Source: an uncultured Eubacteriales bacterium (GTDB lineage Bacteria; Bacillota; Clostridia; Oscillospirales; CAG-272). From it: DNA of 9,399 bases. Under the pieces are notes generated by a model. That model was not told where the DNA came from. It saw only the letters and a list, made by a program, of their open reading frames with translations, and did not search any database. The translations under genes were made by a program, and so were the position numbers. The stretch is from the NCBI GenBank assembly GCA_934462885.1, contig CAKSJC010000051.1, positions 1 to 9,399 on the forward strand, given 5' to 3'. Of this stretch, positions 1 to 6,470 are shown one piece after another. Every line of letters begins with the position of its first letter. Within the stretch, counting starts at the first letter, position 1.

Positions 1-1
1 G

Positions 2-1825
2 TTTTATACAAACTCTTTCCTGATGCGCAGACGCCGAAAAGAGTTCGGACTCTATAATATGCTTGGCATGGGAAAGAAGCATTTGGGCATTCTGCTTCTC
101 TGGGAGACCGTGATCCTCTTCGTCATTTCCGTGAGCGGCGGTTTGATGCTTGGGATTCTGCTTTCCAAAATGGCAGAGCTGTGTATGGTCATGCTGATGG
201 GTGGAGAAACCGGTTATACTTTGCAGATCGATCCCAAAGCGCTTCGCGACACTTGTGTCACTTTTCTTCCGATCTTTGCACTGATTTTCGGCAAGGGGCT
301 GATTCAGATTCTCAAATCCAGTGCGATTAATCTTGCCAAAAGCGAAACGGTCGGAGAAAAGCCACCAAAGGCAAACTACCTCTTTGGGTTTGTCGGAATT
401 CTGATCTTGGCAGGAGCATATTATATTGCGTTGTCAATTGAAAGCCCGCTGGACGCTTTGACGTGGTTCTTTTTTGCCGTATGCATGGTCATTCTCGCGA
501 CGTATCTCTTGTTTATTTGCGGCTCTGTTATGCTATGCAGGATTTTGCAGAAAAATAAACGCTATTATTATAAACCGAACCATTTTGTCTCTGTGTCTTC
601 CATGGTATACCGCATGAAGCGTAATGGCGCGGGACTTGCTTCCATCTGTATTTTGAGCACAATGGTGTTAGTGACCATGATGGGAGCGGGCAGTCTGTAT
701 GCCGGAAAAGAAGACAGCCTGAATACGCGCTACCCCCACGAATTTGAGCTGATGGTAGAAATTCAGCCGAAAGACGAAGAAAATCTATCCGGTGAGGAAA
801 TCGCGGACAATTTTTATGCGCAAATTGACGCTGTACTGAAAAGCCAAGGAGTAACGCCCAAAAACGCGGAGCAGCTTTTAAGCACCGATGTATATGGGAT
901 ATTAAGAGACGGCAAACTGATTCTCGATCCCGATACAGTAGACGGCGCAAGTCTCCGAATGACAGCGTATGTGACACAGATATACCTCGTTCCGCTCAGT
1001 GTGTACAACCGATGCATGAGTACGAACAAAACGCTGGGGCGCGGTGAGGTGTTCCTGTATTGTGTCAGACTTAATTATGACGCACCTGCAATTAGCCTGT
1101 CTGACGGCACTGTTCTGAAGATTAAAGAACAACTTCCCGATATGATGGGCAGCGCCGAGGCGGCTCTTGAAATCCTTCCGTCCGTATTTATTGTGACCGA
1201 CGACATGGAAGGTGTGATGAAGAGCTTCAACACAGAACTGAGCAGCCTTCCCGAAGAGCATAAGTGCCGCTTGGAAGCAAGCTATTGCTTTGACACCGAT
1301 CTTTCCGAAGAAAAGCAGATCGAACTGGCAAATGTTTTCCGTGAACTGAACCGCGGCGAAAATGGCATTAACAGTTACAGATTTTCGTGCAAAGCCGAAG
1401 AACGGGAAGAGTTTTACGGTGAGTTCGGCGGAATTTTCTTTTTTGGCATTTTCCTGTCCATCCTGTTCCTTGCATCGACTGTTTTGATCATCTACTATAA
1501 GCAGGTAACGGAGGGATACGAAGATGAAGCACGATTTGAAATTATGCGTAAGGTCGGCATGACCACGGGAGACATTCGCAAAAGTATCAATTCGCAGATG
1601 CTGACCGTCTTTTTCCTGCCGCTTGTTACATCGGCGATTCATACGGCGTTCGCCTATCCTATGGTTCAGAAGATTCTTGCTCTGTTAAATCTGCAAAATA
1701 CGCTTCTTTCCATGCTGGTTACAGGGATTGCCATTCTGATTTTCGGCGTTTTCTACGGCGTAGTATACAAAATTACGTCAAACGCTTACTATGCCATTGT
1801 CTGGGGAAATCAGCATGAAGGATGA
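2..1825 (+). CDS. BceB-type ABC transporter permease (FtsX domains), 5' truncated by window edge
   Basis: Integral membrane permease of the BceAB/VraDE type, which in the known family works with an ATPase (BceA) and often a two-component system in resistance to antimicrobial peptides. The frame is open from base 2, and the residues before the first Met (base 23) read as coding (FYTNSFL, then MRRRRKEFGLYNMLGM). That is the conserved region after the first membrane helix of BceB proteins, so the true start lies outside and about 50-70 residues are missing. Numbering from Met23, hydrophobic segments are at about 22-48, 78-97, 118-138, 146-172 and 205-225. A large soluble, probably extracellular domain follows (about 226-467), then helices at about 468-492, 525-550 and 560-585. 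Residues 495-513 (VTEGYEDEARFEIMRKVGM) match the conserved post-helix motif of the family. The large domain before the last three helices is diagnostic of BceB. The ATPase would be expected upstream; its substrate cannot be inferred. Confidence 0.9.
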   Translation, partial: FYTNSFLMRRRRKEFGLYNMLGMGKKHLGILLLWETVILFVISVSGGLMLGILLSKMAELCMVMLMGGETGYTLQIDPKALRDTCVTFLPIFALIFGKGLIQILKSSAINLAKSETVGEKPPKANYLFGFVGILILAGAYYIALSIESPLDALTWFFFAVCMVILATYLLFICGSVMLCRILQKNKRYYYKPNHFVSVSSMVYRMKRNGAGLASICILSTMVLVTMMGAGSLYAGKEDSLNTRYPHEFELMVEIQPKDEENLSGEEIADNFYAQIDAVLKSQGVTPKNAEQLLSTDVYGILRDGKLILDPDTVDGASLRMTAYVTQIYLVPLSVYNRCMSTNKTLGRGEVFLYCVRLNYDAPAISLSDGTVLKIKEQLPDMMGSAEAALEILPSVFIVTDDMEGVMKSFNTELSSLPEEHKCRLEASYCFDTDLSEEKQIELANVFRELNRGENGINSYRFSCKAEEREEFYGEFGGIFFFGIFLSILFLASTVLIIYYKQVTEGYEDEARFEIMRKVGMTTGDIRKSINSQMLTVFFLPLVTSAIHTAFAYPMVQKILALLNLQNTLLSMLVTGIAILIFGVFYGVVYKITSNAYYAIVWGNQHEG

Positions 1826-2064
1826 AACATACGGGCAAGATTATGCAATGTGAATTTACGTGATTTACTGTCATTCAAACAGCACAGGAGAAGCGAAAGA
1901 AATCTGAGTGGGAATATCTGTGTTCTCTCCTCATGAATTTCGTCCTTGTCGTGACATCGATACCTGCCATTCCTGTCGCACTGTTTTTGAACGCAATAGG
2001 CTGTATTTGGCGGCAACGGATATAATTGTTCGAATTTGTATCTGAATAAAAGCGCATAGAAGTA

Positions 2065-2095
2065 ATAACAGGAGAGACAACATCTCTCCTGTTAT
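2065..2095. terminator. Perfect 13-bp hairpin, probable terminator of the ABC permease transcript
   Basis: A perfect inverted repeat has arms ATAACAGGAGAGA (2065-2077) and TCTCTCCTGTTAT (2083-2095) and a 5-base loop CAACA. The bases after it (AGATTTTGTT) give only a modest T-run, so intrinsic termination is likely but not textbook. It separates the permease gene from the promoter of the glycoside hydrolase operon. Confidence 0.7.
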
Positions 2096-2156
2096 AGATT
2101 TTGTTAAACTATACATACAAAAAACTGAAAAAATGAGCAGTTTATAACAAAATATA

Positions 2157-2185
2157 TTTACTTTCGAAAAGTTTTGCGGTATAAT
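2157..2185 (+). promoter_or_regulatory. Sigma-A-type promoter of the GH16-GH16-GH2 operon
   Basis: The -35 box is TTTACT (2157-2162), the spacer is 17 bases, and the -10 box is a perfect TATAAT (2180-2185). Transcription would start near 2192, leaving a 5' leader of about 75 bases before the first GH16 start. The leader contains a small hairpin (CCGTGA/TTACGG near 2203-2218) and the inverted repeat at 2222-2251. No recognisable catabolite-repression (cre) site was found. Confidence 0.7.
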
Positions 2186-2221
2186 TATAAAAATATGGTT
2201 TACCGTGAATTATTACGGCTT

Positions 2222-2251
2222 TAATTATATTTGAAAACAATAATATAATTA
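2222..2251 (+). promoter_or_regulatory. AT-only 10-bp inverted repeat just upstream of the GH16 ribosome-binding site
   Basis: Arms TAATTATATT (2222-2231) and AATATAATTA (2242-2251) are perfect inverse complements around a 10-base loop. The repeat ends 8 bases before the AAGGA at 2260-2264. In RNA it would be a weak AU-only hairpin; in DNA it could be a dyad operator. It may also be chance in AT-rich sequence. Confidence 0.35.
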
Positions 2252-2267
2252 CAAAAACGAAGGAAAA

Positions 2268-3149
2268 ATGAAAATGCTACTTAACAGAGTCTTTTGCACA
2301 ATTCTTGCGGCAGGACTTGTCTTTGGAGCAGCAGTAGTTCCGAACGCCTCTTCAAAACGTTATCTTGAGGATAAAAAGATAAAAGAAGCGGCTGTTGATT
2401 ATATTGAAGCGAATTCCCTTGAAAAGGCCCCGGAGTATATTTCCATAAACGGAGATATTTACGCTCTTACAATGGAAGATAATTTCGACGGAGACGACAT
2501 AGATCCGAATCATTGGGCAAGATGCCCGGAAATCCCTCGCGCGGATGTAGGCGGTTACTGGGACGACGATATGACTGCCGCCCGTGACGGAAATCTTTGG
2601 CTCAGCGTATATGTGGACGAAGAAGGCGTTCCGCGCTCAGGAGGTATACGCTCAAAGGGAATATTCGAGCAGGCTTACGGGTATTTTGAAGCGAGAATGA
2701 TGTTCCAGAATACTACCGGCTACTGGGGTGCATTTTGGATGATGTGCGGGGATGTTAACAGGGTCGGAGACGCCGGTGTTGACGGTGCGGAAATAGATAT
2801 CATTGAAAGCGGAGATTATCCGGATTCCGCAAACCATGCGGTTCATTACGACGGATACGATCCGAAATACCATCAATCGTGGGACTCAGACGTCAAACTT
2901 AAAGATAGAGATGTACGTGAGCTATTCGAGGGATGGCATACTTATGCGTTTGAATGGACGGAGGACGAATACAGATTTTACGTCGACGGAGAACTCACGT
3001 GGACAAATAATGCTGGTGGAATCTGCGTTAATCCCGGATATCTGAAGCTTACTACAGAGTGCGGAACATGGGCGGGTAAACTTGTCCCCGAAGAACTTCC
3101 GGACAGCGTAAGATGCGACTGGGTAAGAGTTTATCAAAAAGTAAAATAA
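2268..3149 (+). CDS. Secreted glycoside hydrolase family 16 enzyme, first tandem copy
   Basis: Probable extracellular endo-acting beta-glycanase with the jelly-roll (concanavalin-like) fold of GH16. Residues 1-30 look like a signal peptide (Lys/Arg n-region, hydrophobic core of about residues 11-24, Ser/Ala-rich end at PNASSK). The catalytic domain starts near LTMEDNFDG (about residues 67-75) and runs to the C-terminus at VRVYQKVK. The signature EIDIIE is at 175-180, giving nucleophile Glu175, Asp177 and acid/base Glu180. This EXDXXE form is the bulged type known from laminarinases, agarases and related enzymes. At 293 residues it is a single-domain enzyme with no carbohydrate-binding module, sortase motif or lipobox. 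AAGGA (2260-2264) lies 3 bases before ATG 2268 and 9 before an in-frame ATG at 2274, so either start is possible; 2268 matches the paralogue's length. It is first in the operon, 27 bases before its paralogue. The substrate (beta-1,3-glucan or a galactan are candidates) is unknown. Confidence 0.92.
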   Translation: MKMLLNRVFCTILAAGLVFGAAVVPNASSKRYLEDKKIKEAAVDYIEANSLEKAPEYISINGDIYALTMEDNFDGDDIDPNHWARCPEIPRADVGGYWDDDMTAARDGNLWLSVYVDEEGVPRSGGIRSKGIFEQAYGYFEARMMFQNTTGYWGAFWMMCGDVNRVGDAGVDGAEIDIIESGDYPDSANHAVHYDGYDPKYHQSWDSDVKLKDRDVRELFEGWHTYAFEWTEDEYRFYVDGELTWTNNAGGICVNPGYLKLTTECGTWAGKLVPEELPDSVRCDWVRVYQKVK

Positions 3150-3176
3150 AAAACAATATATAATCAAGGAGAAAAC

Positions 3177-4055
3177 ATGAGAACTACTCTTCACAGAACT
3201 TTTTGCGGACTTCTTGCCGCAGGGCTTGCATTTGCCGCGTCGACCGTTCCTAACGCATCGTCTAAGCTTTATTTGGAGTCAAAAAACAAGAAAAATGTTC
3301 CCGTAGATTACATCGAAGCGGATTCTCTTGAAAAAGCTCCAGAACTTATTTCCATAAACGGCGAAATATACGAGCTTACGATGGAAGATAACTTTGACGG
3401 AAACGATATAAATACGGATTACTGGGAACGTTGTCCCGAAATTGAACGCGCCGATATCGGAGCTTATTGGGACGACGACAAATCTGTCGTAAAAGATGGG
3501 AATCTTTGGCTTTACGTCGATATAGACGACGATGGCGTTCCTCGCACGGGAGCCATCCGATCGAAAGGAATATTTGAACAGACATACGGATACTTTGAAG
3601 CGCGCCTGATGCTTCAGAACACGTCCGGCTACTGGGGCGCGTTTTGGATGATGTGCGGTGATGTATTGAAAGTAGACGGCTGGGCTGAAAGCGGAGCTGA
3701 AATAGATATTATGGAAACCGGCGGATATCCGGATTCCGTAAACCACGCTATCCATTGGGACGGCTACGGAGCCGACCTTAAATCCTTGAAGTCTGACGCT
3801 AAATTGAAAGACAGAGACTCCACAGAACTCTATGAGGGATGGCATACTTATGCGTTTGAATGGACTGAGGATGAATATCGTTTTTATATTGACGGTGAAA
3901 TGACGTGGCATACGTCACGTCCGAAAATATGCAAATATCCCGGATATCTAAAACTTACCACCGAAGCCGGGAAATGGACGGGTTCGCTTGTTCCCGAGGA
4001 ACTTCCCGACGCATTCAGATGCGACTGGGTCAGAGTATATCAGAAAGTGAAATAA
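3177..4055 (+). CDS. Secreted glycoside hydrolase family 16 enzyme, second tandem copy
   Basis: Paralogue of the preceding gene, about 70% identical by eye along its whole length, including the signal peptide (hydrophobic residues about 11-22, then TVPNASSK). The GH16 signature EIDIME is at 175-180, so the catalytic residues Glu175, Asp177 and Glu180 are kept. The core strands (GYWGAFWMMCGDV, GWHTYAFEWTEDEYRFY, PGYLKLTTE, CDWVRVYQKVK) are nearly unchanged. Changes cluster in three loops: residues 164-172, about 198-208 (one residue shorter) and about 245-255. AAGGAG (3166-3171) is 5 bases from ATG 3177, a strong start. It has no binding module or anchor, so it is probably released into the medium. 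It likely shares the substrate class of copy one, with a different subsite preference or product profile; that last point is inference. Confidence 0.92.
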   Translation: MRTTLHRTFCGLLAAGLAFAASTVPNASSKLYLESKNKKNVPVDYIEADSLEKAPELISINGEIYELTMEDNFDGNDINTDYWERCPEIERADIGAYWDDDKSVVKDGNLWLYVDIDDDGVPRTGAIRSKGIFEQTYGYFEARLMLQNTSGYWGAFWMMCGDVLKVDGWAESGAEIDIMETGGYPDSVNHAIHWDGYGADLKSLKSDAKLKDRDSTELYEGWHTYAFEWTEDEYRFYIDGEMTWHTSRPKICKYPGYLKLTTEAGKWTGSLVPEELPDAFRCDWVRVYQKVK

Positions 4056-4067
4056 TGAAATGACCGG

Positions 4068-4104
4068 CAGGAGTTATATCGGCAGTTCGCCGCTATAACT
4101 CTTG
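4068..4104 (+). promoter_or_regulatory. Stable intercistronic RNA hairpin between GH16 and GH2 genes
   Basis: Arms CAGGAGTTATA (4068-4078) and TATAACTCTTG (4094-4104) pair over 11 positions (one G-U). Then comes a single T/C mismatch, and CGGC (4080-4083) pairs with GCCG (4089-4092) around the loop AGTTC. That is a 15-bp stem with one internal mismatch. Only TTT follows, so it is a poor rho-independent terminator. It more probably acts as a leaky terminator or an mRNA-stability and processing element separating the two secreted enzymes from the GH2 gene. It ends 13 bases before the GH2 ribosome-binding site. Confidence 0.65.
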
Positions 4105-4117
4105 TTTCGTATAATTG

Positions 4118-4124
4118 AAAGGAG
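4118..4124 (+). promoter_or_regulatory. Ribosome-binding site that fixes the GH2 start at ATG 4130
   Basis: AAAGGAG lies 5 bases before ATG 4130. The frame is open from an upstream TTG (4115), but the ribosome-binding site falls inside that extension, so the TTG is not the start. A TATAAT-like string at 4110-4115 is too close to the ATG, and has no -35 partner, to be a promoter. Confidence 0.8.
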
Positions 4125-4129
4125 CAAAA

Positions 4130-5872
4130 ATGTCAGTACCGAGAAACGAATATCCCCGCCCCGATATGGTGAGAAGGGATGATACATGGATAAACCTAAA
4201 CGGTAAATGGGAATTTGAATTTGATTTCGGAGATTCCGGAAAAGATAGAGGTTTGTGGGAAAGCGAGCATTTTTCACGGGAAATAATCGTACCGTTTGTT
4301 CCGGAGTCAAAGCTTTCGGGGATAGAGTACACCGATTTTATTATCGCCTGCTGGTACAAGAGAAGCTTTGACATTCCTGCCAAATGGGACATAACGCGCG
4401 GGCGTGTTCTTATACACTTCGGAGCTGTCGATTATTTCTGCGATGTAAGAATAAACGGCAGACCGATAGCAAACCATCGCGGAGGGTTTACTCCGTTTAC
4501 GTTTGACATAACTGACGCTGTAAAAACAAATGCAAACAAAATCGTAATAAGAGTAGTCGACAACGGCAAGAGCGGAAAACAGCCGCTTGGAAAGCAGGTA
4601 TACGAAAGTTATGGCAATTTCGGTTGTTTCTACACCCGCTCTACTGGTATTTGGCAGACCGTTTGGCTTGAGTATGTTCCTGAAAACTACATAAAATCGC
4701 TCAAAATGACTCCGGATATCGACAACGAAAAACTTGACGTTATGGTAAAACTTGAAGGCGAAAACTCAGCAGTCGATTATGTCCGTGCGGAGGCTTCTTT
4801 TAAGGGAGCTCCCGTTGCATCGGTTGAGGTGAAAGTGTGCGGTAAGGAAGCGACGTTTTCTATTCCCGTAAAAAATCCCAAGCTGTGGGATATAAATGAT
4901 CCGAATCTATACGATCTGACTCTTTACGCAGGAGATGACAAGATAGATACATATTTCGGAATGCGCAGCATTAAAATAAAGGGAATGGCGATAGAACTTA
5001 ACAATAAACCGTTGTTCCAACGTCTTGTGCTTGACCAAGGATATTATGAGGATGGTATTTATACAGCGCCGACGGACGACGACTTAAAGCGCGATATAAT
5101 AATCTCAAAGGAAGCCGGATTTAACGGCGCCAGACTTCATATGAAAGTATTCGAGCCTCGTTTCCTCTATTATGCGGATAGGCTCGGGTATATAGTGTGG
5201 GGAGAATTCCCGATTTGGGGACTAAATATCAATTCCGACGACTCTCTTCTCCACATACTTCCGGAGTGGCTCACGGAGCTTGAGCGAGATTATAATCATC
5301 CGTCAATCGTCGGTTGGTGTCCGTACAACGAAACGACTAAAGGACGTAATTGCGAAGCGATACGCACAATTTACAATGTGACGAAAGCGTTTGACCCGAT
5401 GCGGCCTGTTATTGATACGTCAGGGTACGTTCATGTGATAACGGATATATACGACGTTCACGATTATGAGCAGGACCCGTCGTCATTTGAGAAGACATAC
5501 AGACATCTCGTTGACGGAAACGGAAAAGTGTTTGTGAACTACCCTCCGTATGAGAAATATGAGGGACAGCCGTATTTTGTATCTGAATTCGGAGGAACCT
5601 TCTGGGACGGGGGAGTAAAATCGGGTGAGGAACGGAATGCAGCATGGGGTTACGGAGACGCGCCGAAAACTATTGAAGAGTTTTACGAAAGGACAAAAGG
5701 GCTGGTCGATGCTCTTCTTGACAATCCGAGAATATGCGCGTTCTGCTATACACAGCTAACGAACGTATTCCAGGAACAGAACGGACTTTACAATTTTGAC
5801 AGAAGCCCGAAGTTTGACGTTGAGAGACTCCGTACGATATTCGGAAAACAGGCTGCTATCGAGTGGGGATAA
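4130..5872 (+). CDS. Cytoplasmic glycoside hydrolase family 2 enzyme (beta-galactosidase/beta-glucuronidase superfamily)
   Basis: Exo-acting retaining glycosidase of GH2, 580 residues from ATG 4130. The N-terminal sugar-binding jelly-roll is at about 1-180 (WINLNGKWEFEFD; VDYFCDVRINGRPIANHRGG; TRSTGIWQTVWLEYV). An immunoglobulin-like domain spans about 185-280 and the TIM barrel about 285-580. The acid/base is Glu401 in CPYNETT and the nucleophile is Glu486 in VSEFGG, both in the usual GH2 contexts. There is no signal peptide, so it should act in the cytoplasm on imported oligosaccharides made by the two secreted GH16 enzymes upstream. It lacks the extra C-terminal domains of LacZ and resembles the short GH2 group. 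The substrate (galactoside, glucuronide, mannoside or other) cannot be fixed from sequence. The gene is 74 bases after the GH16 pair, with a hairpin between. Its final codons (Glu-Trp-Gly-stop, 5861-5872) coincide with the start of a tandem repeat array, so the native C-terminus may have been replaced or trimmed. Confidence 0.93.
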   Translation: MSVPRNEYPRPDMVRRDDTWINLNGKWEFEFDFGDSGKDRGLWESEHFSREIIVPFVPESKLSGIEYTDFIIACWYKRSFDIPAKWDITRGRVLIHFGAVDYFCDVRINGRPIANHRGGFTPFTFDITDAVKTNANKIVIRVVDNGKSGKQPLGKQVYESYGNFGCFYTRSTGIWQTVWLEYVPENYIKSLKMTPDIDNEKLDVMVKLEGENSAVDYVRAEASFKGAPVASVEVKVCGKEATFSIPVKNPKLWDINDPNLYDLTLYAGDDKIDTYFGMRSIKIKGMAIELNNKPLFQRLVLDQGYYEDGIYTAPTDDDLKRDIIISKEAGFNGARLHMKVFEPRFLYYADRLGYIVWGEFPIWGLNINSDDSLLHILPEWLTELERDYNHPSIVGWCPYNETTKGRNCEAIRTIYNVTKAFDPMRPVIDTSGYVHVITDIYDVHDYEQDPSSFEKTYRHLVDGNGKVFVNYPPYEKYEGQPYFVSEFGGTFWDGGVKSGEERNAAWGYGDAPKTIEEFYERTKGLVDALLDNPRICAFCYTQLTNVFQEQNGLYNFDRSPKFDVERLRTIFGKQAAIEWG

Positions 5873-6140
5873 TTTTCAGTTTGTAAATAAAGAAAACCAC
5901 CCCACTCCCGAGGTTGACGCGTACGCGCAACCTCCGAGGTGCAGTTCTACCATTGAGTGTGAATAATTTTTAGTATGTAAGTAGAGAAAATCGCCCCACT
6001 CGCGAGGTTGCGCATTCACGCAACCTCCGAGGCACAGCTTCATTATTGAGTGGGGATAATGTGCAGCTATAATTGAAGGAAACCGCCCCACTCGCGAGGT
6101 TGACGCATACGCGCAACCTCAGAGGCGAAGCTTTTACTAT
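5861..6140 (+). repeat. Three imperfect ~93-bp tandem repeats with internal inverted repeats
   Basis: Units are at about 5861-5954, 5955-6047 and 6048-6140, roughly 70-80% alike by eye. Each begins with GAGTGGGGATAAT (or a variant), then an A-rich stretch, then CCCCACTC, then a hairpin with arms GAGGTTG and CAACCTC, then a CCGAGG-like box and a pyrimidine-rich end. GAGTGGGG and CCCCACTC are inverse complements, so they can pair within a unit or across to the next unit. The GAGGTTG hairpin stays paired despite sequence changes: units 1 and 3 carry a bulged A in the left arm, while unit 2 has an uninterrupted 9-bp stem (GAGGTTGCG/CGCAACCTC). The array spans the GH2 stop codon and lies before the operon terminator, so it should be transcribed as 3' UTR. 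No known element family is recognised. Confidence 0.85.
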
Positions 6141-6176
6141 CGAAATATATTGGTATCATCGACTGAATAATGGTAA

Positions 6177-6224
6177 AAACGCTGCGTATCTGTCCTGAGA
6201 AAGAACGATGCGCGGTGTTTTTTT
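6177..6224 (+). terminator. Rho-independent terminator of the GH16-GH16-GH2 operon
   Basis: AAACGCTGCGTATC (6177-6190) pairs with GATGCGCGGTGTTT (6207-6220) over 14 positions including three G-U pairs, with a 16-base loop. A run of seven T (6218-6224) ends the stem and follows it. It lies about 300 bases after the GH2 stop, beyond the repeat array. Confidence 0.8.
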
Positions 6225-6397
6225 ACGCCGTTGTGATTTCGCAAAAGCTGTGAATGGATGTTAATTTTTCGACGGAGTCGGATATTACATTTCCCATCGG
6301 AAGAAGTTTTTTATTTATGAATGAGTGAGTCTTACATTACGCATTCATCTTTTGTTCAATGGAACCATATCTCCAAACGGGCACTGTCAGTTTGCAA
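6225..6397. other. Convergent intergenic stretch with no feature seen
   Basis: This lies between the + strand operon terminator and the hairpin serving the - strand dehydrogenase. The only structure noticed is a 7-bp inverted repeat ATGAATG/CATTCAT around 6317-6349, which is too weak to name. No ORF with a ribosome-binding site is present. Confidence 0.5.
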
Positions 6398-6433
6398 ATA
6401 CAGGGCAAACCGTTTTAGCAGTTTGCCCTGTAT
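6398..6433 (-). terminator. Hairpin terminator for the dehydrogenase transcript, possibly bidirectional
   Basis: A perfect 13-bp stem has arms ATACAGGGCAAAC (6398-6410) and GTTTGCCCTGTAT (6421-6433) and a 10-base loop. It starts 38 bases past the - strand dehydrogenase stop codon. Neither flank has a long T-run: TATTTGC on the - side, CATGTATTTTATC on the + side. The symmetry and its place between convergent genes suggest it blocks readthrough in both directions. Confidence 0.7.
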
Positions 6434-6470
6434 CATGTATTTTATCTTACGATACTAAACTTATATTATG

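Larger units (their letters stand above)
1826..2267. other. Intergenic region between ABC permease and GH16 operon
   Basis: No convincing gene is seen here. The first 200 bases have a base composition more like coding DNA than the AT-rich DNA after 2100. One + frame reads through from about 1870 to a TAA at 2023-2025 and would encode a short hydrophobic peptide from ATG 1933 (30 residues, MNFVLVVTSIPAIPVALFLN onward). It has no clear ribosome-binding site and no family I recognise, so it may be a gene remnant. The region then holds a terminator hairpin (2065-2095), a promoter (2157-2185), and an AT-rich inverted repeat next to the GH16 ribosome-binding site (2222-2251), each listed separately. 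The segment around 2101-2149 also has imperfect nested inverted repeats (TTGTTAAACT with AGTTTATAACAA; AAACTG with CAGTTT) that could be an operator, but no known motif is recognised. Confidence 0.5.

Noticed and set aside
902..1642. 246-residue - strand reading frame opposite the ABC permease
   Set aside because: It is an antisense shadow of a clear family member, with no recognisable domain.
1816..1854. Twelve-codon ATG frame overlapping the permease stop
   Set aside because: It is too short, has no ribosome-binding site and no recognisable peptide features.
2268..2360. GH16 signal sequences as lipoprotein signals because of Cys10
   Set aside because: The Cys precedes the hydrophobic core and does not fit a lipobox; a cleaved or uncleaved ordinary signal peptide is more likely.
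4110..4115. TATAAT string before the GH2 gene as an internal promoter
   Set aside because: It has no -35 partner at proper spacing (4087-4092 reads TCGCCG), and the start site would fall within the ribosome-binding site.
4115..4129. Upstream TTG start adding five residues to the GH2 protein
   Set aside because: The AAAGGAG ribosome-binding site (4118-4124) lies inside this extension and is ideally spaced from ATG 4130.
5876..6091. 71-residue - strand reading frame over the repeat array
   Set aside because: Its repetitive protein only reflects the DNA repeats; it has no ribosome-binding site or conserved composition.
5861..6140. CRISPR array
   Set aside because: The units are about 93 bp, contiguous and imperfect, with no regular unique spacers and no cas genes nearby.
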